Shown: positions 35,303-50,737, counted from the stretch's first letter. The stretch: 64,000 nucleotides of DNA from Aromatoleum toluclasticum ATCC 700605 (GCF_000378245.1 NZ_KB899494.1:62001-126000); one strand, 5' to 3'. Notes: a model not told the origin generated them from the sequence alone. A program made the numbers and translations.

Positions 35303-35347
35303 GTTACGTTTTGGTAACGATGGGCGACACCGGACGGATTTGGTTAC
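35303..35347. promoter_or_regulatory. Candidate upstream activator sites (GTTAC motifs)
   Basis: GTTAC (35303-35307) and GTAAC (35314-35318) form an inverted repeat with six bases between. A further GTTACGAA begins at 35343. They lie roughly 85-130 bases upstream of the sigma-54 element, the usual distance for an NtrC-type activator, and also just before the regulator operon, so autoregulation is possible. The rest of the 275-base divergent gap shows no clear sigma-70 promoter. Confidence 0.4.
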
Positions 35348-35377
35348 GAACTCGGAACAAGTACCGGAGGAAGCCCG

Positions 35378-36283
35378 GTGAATAGGTTTCGTGGGCGTAA
35401 CAGGCGTCTCTGCTTGCGCGCCCTGGCCGCCCTGCCGCTCGTGTGGCGCGGCGGCTCGGTCGGCCTCGCCCGCGCGCAGCACGGCTCGCACCCGAATAGC
35501 GCGCCGCTGCGCGTCGGCCTCACGCCCGCCTTCCTGCACGACAGTCACACGGTGGTCGAACGCTGGCGGGACTACCTGATTCGCCACCTCGCCCGTCCGG
35601 TCGAATTCGTGCTGCGCGACAGCTACCGCGAAACGATGGACCTGTTCCGGCTCGGGCAGCTCGATTTCGCCTGGATCTGCGACTATCCGTATCTGCAGCT
35701 TCGGCGGCAGGTGCGCCTGCTCGCGGTGCCGCTGTTCCGGGGGCGGCCCGAATACCGCTCCTACCTCATCGTCAATGCCGCCGATTCCGCCACGCACTCC
35801 ATCGCGGACCTGCGGGGCAAGCTGTTCGCGTTCGCCGACCCGCTGTCCAACACGGGCTATCTGGTGCCGCGTTACCAACTCCACCTCATCGGAGAGACGC
35901 CCGAGCGCTTCTTCGCGAAGCACTTCTTCACCTTCGGACACCGCAAGATCGTCGAGGCGGTCGCGAGCGGGCTGGCCGATGCCGGCGCGGTCGACAGCTT
36001 CGTCTGGGAGACGCTCGCAGAGCTCTCGCCGACGCTCACCGGCCGCACCCGCGTCGCATGGCGCTCGGCGCCGTTCGGCTTTCCCCCCCTTGTCGCCCAT
36101 CGCGAACGCGTCGGCGAGGAGCCCTTCGGGGCCATGCAGCGCGCGCTGCTTTCGATGCGAGACGATCCGGAAGGGCGCGATCTGCTCGCGGACCTGAACA
36201 TCGACGGTTTCATCGCCGGCGCGCCGGAGCTCTACGACGGCGTGGCGAAGATGATGCGCGCCCTCGGCGAACCGCCGGACTGA
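35378..36283 (+). CDS. PhnD-like periplasmic binding protein, sensing partner
   Basis: A 301-residue protein with an N-terminal basic/hydrophobic signal and a phosphate/phosphonate-type binding fold. The family's ligand-loop pattern FADPLSNTGYLVPRYQL lies near residue 147. It starts with GTG at 35378 behind a clear GGAGG site. No ABC permease or ATPase is nearby. Instead a histidine kinase gene begins after two bases, so the protein most likely presents an anion to the kinase. The TtrS, ArrT and ArxX systems use similar PhnD-like sensors for tetrathionate or arsenic oxyanions. The ligand is probably the enzyme's substrate, by inference. Confidence 0.83.
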   Translation: MNRFRGRNRRLCLRALAALPLVWRGGSVGLARAQHGSHPNSAPLRVGLTPAFLHDSHTVVERWRDYLIRHLARPVEFVLRDSYRETMDLFRLGQLDFAWICDYPYLQLRRQVRLLAVPLFRGRPEYRSYLIVNAADSATHSIADLRGKLFAFADPLSNTGYLVPRYQLHLIGETPERFFAKHFFTFGHRKIVEAVASGLADAGAVDSFVWETLAELSPTLTGRTRVAWRSAPFGFPPLVAHRERVGEEPFGAMQRALLSMRDDPEGRDLLADLNIDGFIAGAPELYDGVAKMMRALGEPPD

Positions 36284-36285
36284 AG

Positions 36286-37748
36286 ATGCTGCGACGACTG
36301 CTCGATCTCAGTATCCGCCACAAGTTGCCGATCTGGGGCGCGGCGCTGATCCTGGCGTCCTCGTTGTCGGTGCTCGGCGCATCGCTCTACAACGCCTACC
36401 TTGCCCAGCGCGAGGCCGTGCTGAGCAGCGCCGACAGCCTCGCCACGGCCCTGTCGCGAACCATCGCACCGGCGATGCTGCACGACGAGGTCTGGCGTGC
36501 ATACGAACTCGTGCGGGCGCCTTTTCGCGACGGGGCCGAGCGCCGGCACGGCCTGCGTCCGGCGCTCGCATTCGCGATCGACAATGAATCGAGGGTGTAT
36601 GTGGCGAGCGATCCGCAGGTGCTCAGGATGCTCTCGCCCCTGGCGGATGCGGGTGCCGAGTTCTCGAGCCTCGCGCGGGCCCTCGCCAGCCAGTCGGTGA
36701 CGCCCTATGCGATGATCGAACCCGAGGAATCGACGCGACTCTTCGTCGCGGTACCCATTGCCGATGGCGACCGGGCGCTCGGCACCCTGATCCTGGCCTA
36801 TTCCAAGCCGGCGCTGGCCGAGATGTTCGCGCCGAGCATCGAGCGCGGGCTGATGATCGGGCTGCTCGCGCTCGCCTTGCTGCTGCCCTTCAACTGGTAC
36901 TGGGGGCGCCGGCTGGCAACGCCGCTGGCGCAACTGGCCCGCCAGATGGAGGCGCTCAAGCGCGGCCTGCCCCGCGTCGAGGAGCGCTCCAGCTACGACT
37001 TCCGGGACGAGGTGGGGCTGCTGTTCGAAGCCTTCGACCGGATGGTGCAGGCGCTGCGCGAGAAGGCGCTGCTAGAACAGGGCATCGTCAGCGCCGAGCG
37101 TCTCGCGGCGATCGGCCGGCTCACCGCCGCGATCGCGCACGAGATCAACAACCCCCTGGCCGGCATGCTCACCGCTGTCGACACCCTCAAGGAGCGGCGC
37201 ACCTTCGACGAGCGGACCCGGCGCACGCTGGGCCTGGTCGAGCGCGGCCTGTTGCAGGTGCGCGACACGGTCGGGGCGCTGCTCGTGGAGGCGCGCTGCG
37301 AGCGCCGCGAACTGGCGCGTGCCGATATCGAGGATCTCGCGACGCTGTTGCAGCCGGCGGCGCAGAAGGCCCGCGTCGAGCTGTCGGTGCCGGTCGAGCT
37401 CCCGGTGTCGGTGCCGCTGCCCGCCGCGCAGGTCCGCCAGTTGCTGATCAACCTCACCAGCAACGCCATCCAGGCCGCCGGCGAAGGCGGCTGGGTGCGG
37501 GCGGTCGTGCGTGCAGGTGCCGCCGAGCTGCACATCGAGGTCGCCAACGGCGGACCGCCGATTGCGCCCGAAAGGATGGCGCACCTGTTCGAACCCTTCG
37601 TATCCTATCGCCCGGGCGGCCACGGCCTGGGCTTGTGGGTCACTTATCAACTGGTGAAGCAGATGGAGGGCTGGATCGAAGTGCGATGCGAGGACGACGC
37701 CGTGCGTTTCCTTGTCGGGCTTCCGCTGGCCGACGGGGGGCCTTCGAC

Positions 37749-37752
<4 letters not shown>
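36286..37752 (+). CDS. Membrane sensor histidine kinase
   Basis: A 488-residue kinase. Two membrane helices (residues about 14-36 and 188-205) bracket a periplasmic domain, then a HAMP-like linker leads to the dimerisation helix. The phosphorylated histidine is His285 in AIAHEINNPLAG, an NtrB-like pattern. The ATPase domain has the N box (NLTSNAIQA) and the G boxes, ending in GGHGLGLWVT. It lies between the binding-protein gene and the response regulator, whose start overlaps its stop as ATGA. It should read the PhnD-like protein and phosphorylate the sigma-54 regulator. Confidence 0.92.
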
Positions 37753-39089
<1,337 letters not shown>

Positions 39090-39168
39090 TCCCTTCGTCC
39101 GGGCCTCTCGGGCGCGCCGCGCGGGCGACGCGTTCGTGCAAGTCACTGTTTGTTATCCGCTTTTCTGT

Positions 39169-39188
39169 GGAACACCAGTGCGGAACAC
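39169..39188 (+). repeat. Tandem heptamer GGAACAC upstream of mnmG
   Basis: GGAACAC occurs at 39169-39175 and again at 39182-39188, 13 bases apart, a little over one helical turn. It lies in the 164-base gap before mnmG. It could be an operator, but no regulator is implicated and it may be chance. Confidence 0.3.
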
Positions 39189-39253
39189 TAGGCTTTCGCA
39201 CTGCAACAGCGTAACATCTCCCGTCTTTCGCTTCATCCGCGCCGGGGTGCGCC

Positions 39254-41181
<1,928 letters not shown>

Positions 41182-41185
<4 letters not shown>

Positions 41186-41817
41186 GTGCAATGACGCTGG
41201 AAAGCGGCCTCGCCGCAATGGGCCTGGACCTGCCGCCCGAGGTGCGGGCGAAGCTCCTCGCCTTCGCCGCGCTGCTCGCGAAGTGGAACAAGGTCTACAA
41301 CCTCACCTCGATCCGTGATGCCGGCCAGATGCTCACGCATCACCTGCTCGACTCGCTGGCGGTCCTGCCGCAGCTCGCAGGCATCGAACGCCTCGCCGAC
41401 GTCGGCTCCGGCGGCGGCCTGCCGGGCATCCCGCTCGCGATCGCCACGCAGGGGCGCGCGCCGGCGCTCGCGATCACGTCGATCGAGACCGTCAACAAGA
41501 AGGCGAGCTTCCAGCAGCAGGCGAAGATCGAACTGGGGCTCGCGAACTTCGATGTCCTGAACGAGCGTGTCGAGAACGTGCGCCCCGACGCCCTCTTCGA
41601 CGCCATCATCTCGCGCGCCTTCTCCGAACTCGCCGACTTCGTCGGCCTCACGCAGCACCTGCTGCGTCCCGGCGGTCGCTTCCTTGCCATGAAGGGCGTG
41701 TATCCTCATGACGAAATCGCGCGCCTGCCCGCCGACTTCCGCGTCGTCGAGGCCGTGCCGCTGACGGTGCCGGGACTCGGCGCCGAACGACACCTGATCA
41801 TCGTGGAAAAGAGCTGA
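41182..41817 (+). CDS. rsmG: 16S rRNA (guanine527-N7)-methyltransferase RsmG (GidB)
   Basis: A 211-residue SAM-dependent methyltransferase that modifies G527 of 16S rRNA. Conserved parts are [13 protein letters not shown], the [11 protein letters not shown] stretch and the SAM-binding loop [15 protein letters not shown] near residue 73. The start overlaps the mnmG stop by ATGA, and the stop is directly followed by the parA start, so all are cotranscribed. Confidence 0.96.
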
Positions 41818-42588
41818 ATGGCCCGAATCTTCTGCGTCGCCAACCAGAAAGGCGGAGTCGGCAAGACCACCACCTGCGTGAACCTCGCCGCCGCCCTGCA
41901 CCTCGCCGGCCAGCGCACGCTGCTCATCGACCTCGATCCGCAGGGCAACGCCACGATGGGCAGCGGCATCGACAAGCGCACGATCGCGAAATCCGTCTAC
42001 CACGTGCTGGTCGGCCTCGCGACCCTCGACGAGGCGCGCGTCGCCTCGCCCTCGGGCGGCTACGATGTCCTGCCCGCGAACCGCGACCTCGCCGGTGCCG
42101 AAGTCGAGCTCGTTGACCTCGAGCGCCGCGAGAACCGCCTGCGCGACGCCTTCAGGCAGTTCGACGCCGACTACGACTTCGTCCTCGTCGACTGCCCGCC
42201 CTCGCTGTCCATGCTCACGTTGAACGGCCTGTGCGCCGCCGACGGCGTCGTCATCCCGATGCAGTGCGAGTACTACGCGCTCGAAGGCCTGTCCGACCTG
42301 GTGAACACGATCAAGAAGGTGCACGCCAACCTCAACCGCGAGCTCAAGATCATCGGCCTGCTGCGCGTCATGTTCGACGCGCGCATGACCCTGCAGCAGC
42401 AGGTCTCCGCCCAGCTCGAGAGTCATTTCGGCGACAAGGTGTTCGACGCCATCGTTCCGCGCAACGTGCGCCTGGCGGAAGCCCCGAGCCACGGCATGCC
42501 CGGCGTCGTGTTCGACCGCGGCGCCAAGGGCGCGCAGGCCTACATGGCCTTCGCGAATGAAATGATCGAACGCGTGAAGACGCTGTAA
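41818..42588 (+). CDS. parA: Chromosome partitioning ATPase ParA (Soj)
   Basis: A 256-residue ParA/Soj ATPase that moves chromosome origins together with ParB. The deviant Walker A is KGGVGKTTT (residues 11-19), with the signature lysine at its start. The second motif is LIDLDPQGNAT and the third is VDCPPSLSMLT. It starts directly after the rsmG stop. Its position next to parB and the ATP synthase operon is typical of an origin-near region in betaproteobacteria. Confidence 0.96.
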   Translation: MARIFCVANQKGGVGKTTTCVNLAAALHLAGQRTLLIDLDPQGNATMGSGIDKRTIAKSVYHVLVGLATLDEARVASPSGGYDVLPANRDLAGAEVELVDLERRENRLRDAFRQFDADYDFVLVDCPPSLSMLTLNGLCAADGVVIPMQCEYYALEGLSDLVNTIKKVHANLNRELKIIGLLRVMFDARMTLQQQVSAQLESHFGDKVFDAIVPRNVRLAEAPSHGMPGVVFDRGAKGAQAYMAFANEMIERVKTL

Positions 42589-42616
42589 CCCGCCCATGAT
42601 CCAGCAGGCAAAGCCC

Positions 42617-43477
42617 ATGTCCCGACCCAAACTCAAAGGCCTAGGCCGAGGCCTCGACGCCCTGCTCGCGGCGAACAACGACGACGAAACCGCAGGAGCG
42701 CTGCAGACCCTCGATGTCTCCGCGTTGCGCCCAGGCAAGTACCAGCCGCGTACGCGCATGGACCCCGGATCGCTCGAGGAGCTCGCCGCCTCGATCAAGG
42801 CTCAGGGCGTGATGCAGCCCATCCTCGTGCGCCCGGTCGACGGCAGCGGTTACGAGATCATCGCCGGTGAACGCCGCTGGCGCGCCGCACAGATCGCCGA
42901 ACTTGGCGAAGTGCCCTGCCTCGTGCGCGAGATCCCGGACGAGGCCGCGCTGGCGATGTCGCTCATCGAGAACATCCAGCGCGAGGACCTCAATCCCCTC
43001 GAGGAAGCGAGCGGCATCCAGCGCCTCATCGACGAGTTCGGCATGACCCACCAGCAGGCCGCCGACGCCGTCGGCCGCTCGCGCCCGGCGGCGTCCAACC
43101 TGCTGCGCCTCCTGAACCTCGCGCGCCCGGTGCAGGAACTGCTGATGGCCGGCGACATCGACATGGGCCATGCCCGTGCCATCCTCCCGCTCGACGGCGC
43201 CAACCAGATCCAGCTCGCCAACCAGGTCGCCGCGCGCGGCCTGTCGGTGCGCGACACCGAACGCCTCGTGCAGCAGAGCGTCAATCCGCGCCCCAAGAAG
43301 CCGACGCAGGCCCCCGACCGCGATCTCCAGCGCCTCGAGGAGGAAACCGCCGACCTCATAGGGGCGACCGTCCGCATCAAGGCCAACCGCAAGGGCGCGG
43401 GAGAAATCACCCTGCAGTTCGGCAGTCTCGACCAGCTCGACGGCCTCCTCGCCCGTCTGCGCGGCCCCCTCGACTGA
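42617..43477 (+). CDS. parB: Chromosome partitioning protein ParB (Spo0J)
   Basis: A ParB DNA-binding protein that loads at parS sites. It has the conserved start KLKGLGRGLDALL, the CTPase/nuclease-like motif GERRWRAAQ, the ENIQREDLNP motif and the helix-turn-helix DAVGRSRPAASNLLRL. The C-terminal dimerisation domain is normal. The ATG at 42617 gives 286 residues and matches family N-termini; an ATG at 42596, seven bases after parA, would add seven residues. A GC hairpin (GGGGCG-GAA-CGCCCC, 43481-43495) follows the stop and may end the transcript. Confidence 0.95.
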   Translation: MSRPKLKGLGRGLDALLAANNDDETAGALQTLDVSALRPGKYQPRTRMDPGSLEELAASIKAQGVMQPILVRPVDGSGYEIIAGERRWRAAQIAELGEVPCLVREIPDEAALAMSLIENIQREDLNPLEEASGIQRLIDEFGMTHQQAADAVGRSRPAASNLLRLLNLARPVQELLMAGDIDMGHARAILPLDGANQIQLANQVAARGLSVRDTERLVQQSVNPRPKKPTQAPDRDLQRLEEETADLIGATVRIKANRKGAGEITLQFGSLDQLDGLLARLRGPLD

Positions 43478-43480
43478 CGC

Positions 43481-43495
43481 GGGGCGGAACGCCCC
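43481..43495 (+). terminator. Possible terminator hairpin after parB
   Basis: GGGGCG, loop GAA, CGCCCC forms a perfect six-base stem four bases after the parB stop. It is followed by a C-run rather than T residues. It separates parB from the ATP synthase promoter at 43596. Confidence 0.45.
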
Positions 43496-43595
43496 CCCCC
43501 GAGGTGTCAGGCAGGCCCGCAAGCTACGCAGTTCTGCGTATCTTGTATAAGATGCAGGACTAGGCGGAACTTTCATGCTGCACTGCGATACATAT

Positions 43596-43624
43596 TTGAC
43601 TTTGTTACGGTTAACCCCTAGTAT
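43596..43624 (+). promoter_or_regulatory. Sigma-70 promoter of the ATP synthase operon
   Basis: TTGACT and TAGTAT are separated by exactly 17 bases, matching five of six and four of six consensus positions. The region is AT-rich against a GC-rich background. Transcription would begin near 43631, with atpI starting at 43680. A small hairpin GTGCCT-GAA-AGGCAC (43648-43662) lies in the leader. Confidence 0.75.
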
Positions 43625-43679
43625 TCGCAAAATTTTGAAGGCGGTCGGTGCCTGAAAGGCACGGCGCGGCGGCAGATCC

Positions 43680-44021
43680 ATGCTGAAGATGGTTTTACTG
43701 CAGTTGGGCGCAACGATCGTGGCAACGGCCATTGCGGCCGTTTTTTTCGGCCCTGCCGGGGCGGTCTCCGCGGCATTCGGAGGTCTGTCCTGTGTGCTCC
43801 CGAGCGCCCTGTTCGCGCTGCGGCTGCACGTCGTCGCACAGCGTGGCGGGTCAGGCCATGTGGCAGCTTTTTTTGTCGGCGAGTTCCTCAAGGTCGCGTC
43901 GATAGTGGGATTGTTGGTGCTGGTCGGGCTGCTGTATGAAGACGTCCACTGGGGTGGCCTCTTCATTGGCCTGATCCTGGCACTGAAGGCGAATTTATTT
44001 GCATTTTTGGTGAAGACCTGA
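43680..44021 (+). CDS. atpI: ATP synthase subunit I (assembly factor)
   Basis: A 113-residue hydrophobic protein with about four membrane segments. It is the first gene of the atp operon and fits AtpI, which helps assemble the c-ring. The sequence is poorly conserved, so the call leans on length, hydrophobicity and position. It is two bases from atpB. Confidence 0.85.
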   Translation: MLKMVLLQLGATIVATAIAAVFFGPAGAVSAAFGGLSCVLPSALFALRLHVVAQRGGSGHVAAFFVGEFLKVASIVGLLVLVGLLYEDVHWGGLFIGLILALKANLFAFLVKT

Positions 44022-44023
44022 AT

Positions 44024-44854
44024 ATGGCTACCGAAGCACCCACCGCAGGCGAGTACATCGTCCACCACCTCACCCACCTCAACTCTACCGGTCACGCCCA
44101 GAAGGCGGTCATCGACTGGAGCGTGTGGAACCTCGACACCCTGTTCTTCTCGATCTTCCTGGGCGTCGTCACCCTGTTCTTCCTGATCCGTGCCGCCAAC
44201 AAGGCGACGGCCGGCGTGCCGGGACGCTTCCAGGCCGCCGTCGAGATCCTCGTCGAGATGGTCGCTGATCAGGCCAAGGGCATCGTGCATAGCGCCGAAT
44301 CGCGCAAGTTCGTCGCCCCGGTCGCGCTCACCGTGTTCCTGTGGATTTTCGTCATGAACTCGATGGACTTCCTGCCGGTCGATCTGCTGCCCAAGATCTG
44401 GCAGGTTACGACGGGTGATTCGCACGCGTACCTGCGCGTCGTGCCGACAGCCGACCTGAACGGCACCCTCGGCATGTCGATCGGCGTGCTGCTGCTGTGC
44501 CTCTACTACAACATCAAGATCAAGGGCATGTCGGGCTGGGTGCACGAGCTCTTCACCGCGCCCTTCGGCGGTCACCCGCTGCTGTACCCGGTGAACTTCC
44601 TGATGCAGATGATCGAGTTCCTCGCCAAGACCGTTTCCCACGGCATGCGACTGTTCGGCAACATGTATGCCGGCGAACTGATCTTCATGCTCATCGCGCT
44701 GCTCGGCGGCACCGCCACCGTCTTCGGTTTCGTTGGCCACATCATCGCCGGTTCGATCTGGGCTGTGTTCCACATCCTGATCGTCGCGCTGCAGGCCTTC
44801 ATCTTCATGATGCTGACGCTGGTGTACATCGGCCAGGCTCACGAAAGCCACTAA
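44024..44854 (+). CDS. atpB: ATP synthase Fo subunit a
   Basis: A 276-residue membrane subunit that forms the proton half-channels against the c-ring. The essential arginine lies in [14 protein letters not shown], the hallmark motif of subunit a, followed by the ELIFMLI helix. Five or six helices are seen. It is somewhat long at the N-terminus, where a polar stretch precedes the first helix. It is followed by the AT-rich leader of atpE. Confidence 0.96.
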   Translation: MATEAPTAGEYIVHHLTHLNSTGHAQKAVIDWSVWNLDTLFFSIFLGVVTLFFLIRAANKATAGVPGRFQAAVEILVEMVADQAKGIVHSAESRKFVAPVALTVFLWIFVMNSMDFLPVDLLPKIWQVTTGDSHAYLRVVPTADLNGTLGMSIGVLLLCLYYNIKIKGMSGWVHELFTAPFGGHPLLYPVNFLMQMIEFLAKTVSHGMRLFGNMYAGELIFMLIALLGGTATVFGFVGHIIAGSIWAVFHILIVALQAFIFMMLTLVYIGQAHESH

Positions 44855-45159
<305 letters not shown>

Positions 45160-45217
45160 TCGGTTCGCTCATTTGGCCACCATCGGCCTCATTGAACACA
45201 ACTGAGGAGCAAGAACA

Positions 45218-45691
45218 GTGAATCTGAACGCAACCCTGATAGCCCAGCTCGTTGTGTTCTTCATTCTGGCGTGGGTCACGATGAAGTTCGTGTGGCCCCC
45301 CATCGTGAAGGCACTCGACGAGCGCGCGAAGAAAATCGCGGACGGGCTGGCGGCTGCGGACAAGGCAAAGGCCGACCTCTCTCATGCCGAGAAGAAGGTC
45401 GTCGAAGAGCTGCGCAAGGCCCGCGAATCCGCGGGTGACGTGCGCGGCGCTGCCGAAAAGCAGGCAGCCACCGTCATCGACGAAGCCCGCGCCGAAGCCG
45501 CGCGCATCATTGCCCAGGCGCGTGAAGCCGCGCAGGGCGAAGCCGGCGCTGCGGCACAGCGCGCCAAGGAAGCCCTGCGCGACCAGGTCGCGAATCTGGC
45601 CGTTGCCGGCGCCGAGCGCATCCTGCGCCGCGAGATCAACGCCCAGGTGCACGCCGACCTGCTCGCCAACCTGAAACAGGAACTGCAATAA
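45218..45691 (+). CDS. atpF: ATP synthase Fo subunit b
   Basis: A 157-residue peripheral-stalk protein: one N-terminal membrane helix ([20 protein letters not shown]) followed by a long alanine- and glutamate-rich coiled coil. It starts with GTG behind a GAGGAGC site. The length matches the E. coli b subunit. It joins Fo to F1 through delta. Confidence 0.95.
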   Translation: MNLNATLIAQLVVFFILAWVTMKFVWPPIVKALDERAKKIADGLAAADKAKADLSHAEKKVVEELRKARESAGDVRGAAEKQAATVIDEARAEAARIIAQAREAAQGEAGAAAQRAKEALRDQVANLAVAGAERILRREINAQVHADLLANLKQELQ

Positions 45692-45694
45692 GTC

Positions 45695-46231
45695 ATGGCC
45701 GAGAACGTCACCATCGCGCGCCCCTATGCGGATGCCGCCTTCGAGCTGGCCCGTGGGGCAGGTGCGCTGGGGCCTTGGTCGGAAGCACTCGATCGGCTGG
45801 CCGCGATTGCCGCGGACAGCTCGATGCGGGCCTGCATCAGTGATCCGAAACTGTCGGCGCAGCAGCTGTACCAGCTGTTCCTCGACGTTGCGGGTCAGGG
45901 CCTGACCCCCGAACTGCAGAATTTCGTTCGTGTCCTCGTGGATAACGAGCGCTTGCAGGTGCTTCCGGAGATCCGTGACCTGTTCGTCGATCTCAAGAAC
46001 GAACATGAGGGCGTCAAGGAGGCGGAAATCGCCTCCGCCTTCCCGCTCGACGATGCGACCCTGGCAACGCTGAAATCCGATCTTGAATCCCGTTTCAAGA
46101 CCAGGCTGAACATCAGCGTGAGCCTCGACCCCGAACTTATCGGCGGGGTCCGTATCGCCATCGGCGACGAAGTGATCGACGCCTCGGTCCGCGGCAAACT
46201 CGCGAACATGGCCGCTGCGCTAAAGAACTAG
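45695..46231 (+). CDS. atpH: ATP synthase F1 subunit delta
   Basis: A 178-residue stalk subunit. Conserved are the N-terminal [12 protein letters not shown] helix, [13 protein letters not shown], and the C-terminal [20 protein letters not shown] motif. It follows atpF after three bases. It caps F1 and anchors the b dimer. Confidence 0.95.
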   Translation: MAENVTIARPYADAAFELARGAGALGPWSEALDRLAAIAADSSMRACISDPKLSAQQLYQLFLDVAGQGLTPELQNFVRVLVDNERLQVLPEIRDLFVDLKNEHEGVKEAEIASAFPLDDATLATLKSDLESRFKTRLNISVSLDPELIGGVRIAIGDEVIDASVRGKLANMAAALKN

Positions 46232-46243
46232 GAGCATACCCAG

Positions 46244-47782
46244 ATGCAACTCAACCCCTCTGAAATCAGTGATCTGATTAAGAGCCGGATCCAGAACCTG
46301 CAGCTCGCAGCCACGTCGCGCAACGAGGGTACGGTGGTGTCGGTTACCGACGGCATCACCCGCGTCCACGGCCTGGCGGATGTCATGCAGGGCGAAATGC
46401 TGGAATTCCCTGGCAACACCTTCGGCCTCGCGCTGAACCTCGAGCGCGACTCGGTCGGCGCGGTGGTTCTCGGCGAGTACGAGCACATCACCGAAGGCGA
46501 TTCCGTCAAGGCGACGGGCCGCATTCTCGAAGTGCCGGTCGGTCCCGAACTGATTGGTCGCGTCGTCAACGCCCTGGGTCAGCCCATCGACGGCAAGGGC
46601 CCGATCAACGCCAAGCTGACCGACAAGATCGAAAAGGTCGCGCCGGGCGTCATCTGGCGTCAGTCGGTGTCGCAACCGGTGCAGACCGGTCTGAAGTCGG
46701 TCGACTCCATGGTGCCGATCGGCCGTGGCCAGCGCGAGCTGATCATCGGTGACCGCCAGACCGGCAAGACCGCCGTGGCCGTTGATGCGATCATCAACCA
46801 GAAAGGCCAGGACATGTTCTGCGTCTACGTTGCGATCGGCCAGAAGGCCTCGACGATCGCCAACGTGGTGCGCAAGCTCGAAGAGCACGGCGCGATGGAA
46901 TACACCATCGTCGTCGCCGCGACCGCGTCCGAGTCCGCCGCGATGCAGTTCATCGCCCCGTACTCGGGCTGCACGATGGGCGAGTACTTCCGCGACCGCG
47001 GGCAGGACGCGCTGATCATTTACGACGACCTGACCAAGCAGGCCTGGGCGTACCGCCAGATCTCGCTGCTGCTGCGCCGCCCGCCGGGCCGCGAAGCCTA
47101 CCCGGGCGACGTGTTCTACCTGCACTCGCGTCTGCTCGAGCGCGCCTCGCGCGTCTCCGCCGAGCACGTCGAGAAGTTCACCAACGGCGAAGTCAAGGGC
47201 AAGACCGGTTCGTTGACCGCGCTGCCGATCATCGAAACGCAGGCCGGCGACGTTTCCGCGTTCGTTCCGACCAACGTGATCTCGATCACCGACGGCCAGA
47301 TCTTCCTCGATACCGACCTCTTCAACGCCGGTATCCGTCCCGCGATCAACGCCGGTATCTCGGTGTCGCGCGTCGGCGGCGCCGCGCAGACCAAGGTCGT
47401 CAAGAAGCTCTCCGGCGGTATCCGTACCGACCTCGCGCAGTACCGCGAACTCGCGGCCTTCGCGCAGTTTGCGTCGGACCTCGACGATGCGACGCGCAAG
47501 CAGCTCGAGCGCGGCCGCCGCGTGACCGAACTGATGAAGCAGGTCCAGTACGCGCCGATGTCGATCGCCGAAATGGCCATCACCCTGTTCGCGGTGAACA
47601 ACGGCTACTTCGACGATGTCGAGGTTCCCCGTCTGCTGGCCTTCGAATCCGCGCTGCAGCAGTTCGTCAAGACGAAGAACGCCGCGCTGGTCGCCAAGAT
47701 CCTGTCCGCCAAGGAGCTCGACGCCGACGGCGAGAAGCAACTCGTCGCCACGATCGAAGAGTTCAAGAAGAGCTGGGCCTAA
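46244..47782 (+). CDS. atpA: ATP synthase F1 subunit alpha
   Basis: A 512-residue nucleotide-binding, non-catalytic hexamer subunit. The P-loop is GDRQTGKT near residue 170, and the catalytic-site arginine lies in the conserved [12 protein letters not shown] region. The length is normal and the start has an AGGAG site in the twelve-base gap after atpH. Confidence 0.97.
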   Translation: MQLNPSEISDLIKSRIQNLQLAATSRNEGTVVSVTDGITRVHGLADVMQGEMLEFPGNTFGLALNLERDSVGAVVLGEYEHITEGDSVKATGRILEVPVGPELIGRVVNALGQPIDGKGPINAKLTDKIEKVAPGVIWRQSVSQPVQTGLKSVDSMVPIGRGQRELIIGDRQTGKTAVAVDAIINQKGQDMFCVYVAIGQKASTIANVVRKLEEHGAMEYTIVVAATASESAAMQFIAPYSGCTMGEYFRDRGQDALIIYDDLTKQAWAYRQISLLLRRPPGREAYPGDVFYLHSRLLERASRVSAEHVEKFTNGEVKGKTGSLTALPIIETQAGDVSAFVPTNVISITDGQIFLDTDLFNAGIRPAINAGISVSRVGGAAQTKVVKKLSGGIRTDLAQYRELAAFAQFASDLDDATRKQLERGRRVTELMKQVQYAPMSIAEMAITLFAVNNGYFDDVEVPRLLAFESALQQFVKTKNAALVAKILSAKELDADGEKQLVATIEEFKKSWA

Positions 47783-47803
47783 GGCCGCGGACGGAGACGG
47801 AAT

Positions 47804-48673
47804 ATGGCTAGCGGTAAGGAAATCCGTACCAAGATCAAGAGCGTGCAAAACACGCGCAAGATCACCAAGGCCATGGAAATGGTGGCCGCATCCAAAATGC
47901 GCAAGGCGCAGGACCGGATGCGTGCTGCCCGTCCCTATGCCGAGAAGATCCGCCGACTCGCCGCGAACCTGTCCCAGGCCAATGTGACCGACTACAAGCA
48001 CCCGTTCCTGGTCCAGAAGGCCCAGGTCAAGCGGGTGGGCCTGATCCTCGTCACTACCGACAAGGGTCTGTGCGGCGGTCTCAACACCAACATCCAGCGT
48101 GTCGCGCTAAACGCGATGAAGGAATGGAGCGCCAGCGGCGCTTCCGATATCCGTGCCTGCTGCATCGGCAACAAGGGTTTCGGCTTCATGCAGCGTATGG
48201 GCGCGAACGTCGTGTCGCATGTCGTGCAGATGGGCGACACGCCGCACCTGGAAAAGATGATCGGCCCGGTCAAGGTCATGCTCGACGCGTTCCAGAACGG
48301 CGAGCTCGACGCGGTCTACATTGCCTACACGCGCTTCATCAACACGATGAAGCAGGAGCCGGTGCTGGAGCAGCTGCTTCCGCTGTCCGGCGAGCAGCTG
48401 GGCACGCCGGAAAGCTCGTGGGACTATCTCTACGAGCCGGACCCGCAGGTGGTCATCGACGAAATGCTCGTGCGTTACGTCGAGGCGCTGGTGTACCAGG
48501 CTGTCGCCGAGAACATGGCTTCCGAACAGAGTGCGCGAATGGTGGCAATGAAGGCCGCCTCCGACAATGCCAAGACCGTGATTGGCGACCTGCAGCTGGT
48601 CTATAACAAGACCCGCCAGGCAGCGATCACGAAGGAGCTGTCGGAGATCGTCGGCGGCGCCGCCGCGGTGTAA
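47804..48673 (+). CDS. atpG: ATP synthase F1 subunit gamma
   Basis: A 289-residue central-shaft protein. The N-terminal helix [20 protein letters not shown] and the [15 protein letters not shown] signature are intact, as is the C-terminal helix ending [12 protein letters not shown]. It turns with the c-ring inside the alpha-beta hexamer. Confidence 0.96.
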   Translation: MASGKEIRTKIKSVQNTRKITKAMEMVAASKMRKAQDRMRAARPYAEKIRRLAANLSQANVTDYKHPFLVQKAQVKRVGLILVTTDKGLCGGLNTNIQRVALNAMKEWSASGASDIRACCIGNKGFGFMQRMGANVVSHVVQMGDTPHLEKMIGPVKVMLDAFQNGELDAVYIAYTRFINTMKQEPVLEQLLPLSGEQLGTPESSWDYLYEPDPQVVIDEMLVRYVEALVYQAVAENMASEQSARMVAMKAASDNAKTVIGDLQLVYNKTRQAAITKELSEIVGGAAAV

Positions 48674-48684
48674 CGGAATATTGA

Positions 48685-50100
<1,416 letters not shown>

Positions 50101-50153
50101 TCTGGGTCGCCGCGCGGCAGCTCGCTGTCGCGCGGCCTTGAAAAGGAGTCAAC

Positions 50154-50579
50154 ATGGCAATGACGGTCCACGTGGACATCGTCAGCGCGGAAGAGCAGAT
50201 CTTTTCCGGCCTGGCGGAGTTCGTTGCGCTTCCGGGCGAAGCGGGCGAACTCGGGATCCTGCCCGGCCACATGCCGCTGATGACCCGGATCAAGCCGGGC
50301 GCGGTGCGTGTGAAGGTGCCGGATCAGGCGGAAGAAGAGCTGGTGTTCGTCGCCGGCGGCATTCTCGAAGTTCAGCCGGGGCTGGTCACCGTTCTGGCGG
50401 ACACCGCGATCCGGGGCAAGGATCTCGACGAGGCCAAGGCACTCGACGCCAAACGGTTGGCGGAAGAGGCGCTGCAGAACAAGTCGTCGGAGCTGGACTA
50501 CGCGAAGGCCCAGGCAGAACTCGCCGAAGCAATCGCCCAGATCGCCGCGATCCAGAAGCTGCGCAAGCGCGGTCACTGA
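50154..50579 (+). CDS. atpC: ATP synthase F1 subunit epsilon
   Basis: A 141-residue rotor subunit. The N-terminal beta-sandwich contains [12 protein letters not shown], and the C-terminal two-helix part, which can inhibit ATP hydrolysis, is present. It is the last gene of the operon and is followed by an intrinsic terminator. Confidence 0.96.
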   Translation: MAMTVHVDIVSAEEQIFSGLAEFVALPGEAGELGILPGHMPLMTRIKPGAVRVKVPDQAEEELVFVAGGILEVQPGLVTVLADTAIRGKDLDEAKALDAKRLAEEALQNKSSELDYAKAQAELAEAIAQIAAIQKLRKRGH

Positions 50580-50616
50580 TCGGCGTTCGCCGCTCCCGCG
50601 GCGAGCATGAAGCACG

Positions 50617-50650
50617 AAGGGCAGTCCTTGCGGACTGCCCTTTTAGTTTG
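50617..50650 (+). terminator. Intrinsic terminator of the ATP synthase operon
   Basis: AAGGGCAGTCC, loop TTGC, GGACTGCCCTT forms an 11-bp perfect stem followed by TTAGTTTG, a T-rich tail. It lies 37 bases after the atpC stop and is the clearest rho-independent terminator in the window. Confidence 0.92.
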
Positions 50651-50737
50651 TGCGGTACGGCTCAAGGATCGGGCTTGCGTCTCGGGCAAGGGCGGCCCCC
50701 GGGGCGGGGTGGCCCTGATGGGGGCAGTGCTGAGGAT

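Noticed and set aside
41818-43679. parS centromere sites near parAB
   Set aside because: I looked for the 16-base parS palindrome and saw no convincing match in the window. Sites may lie outside it.
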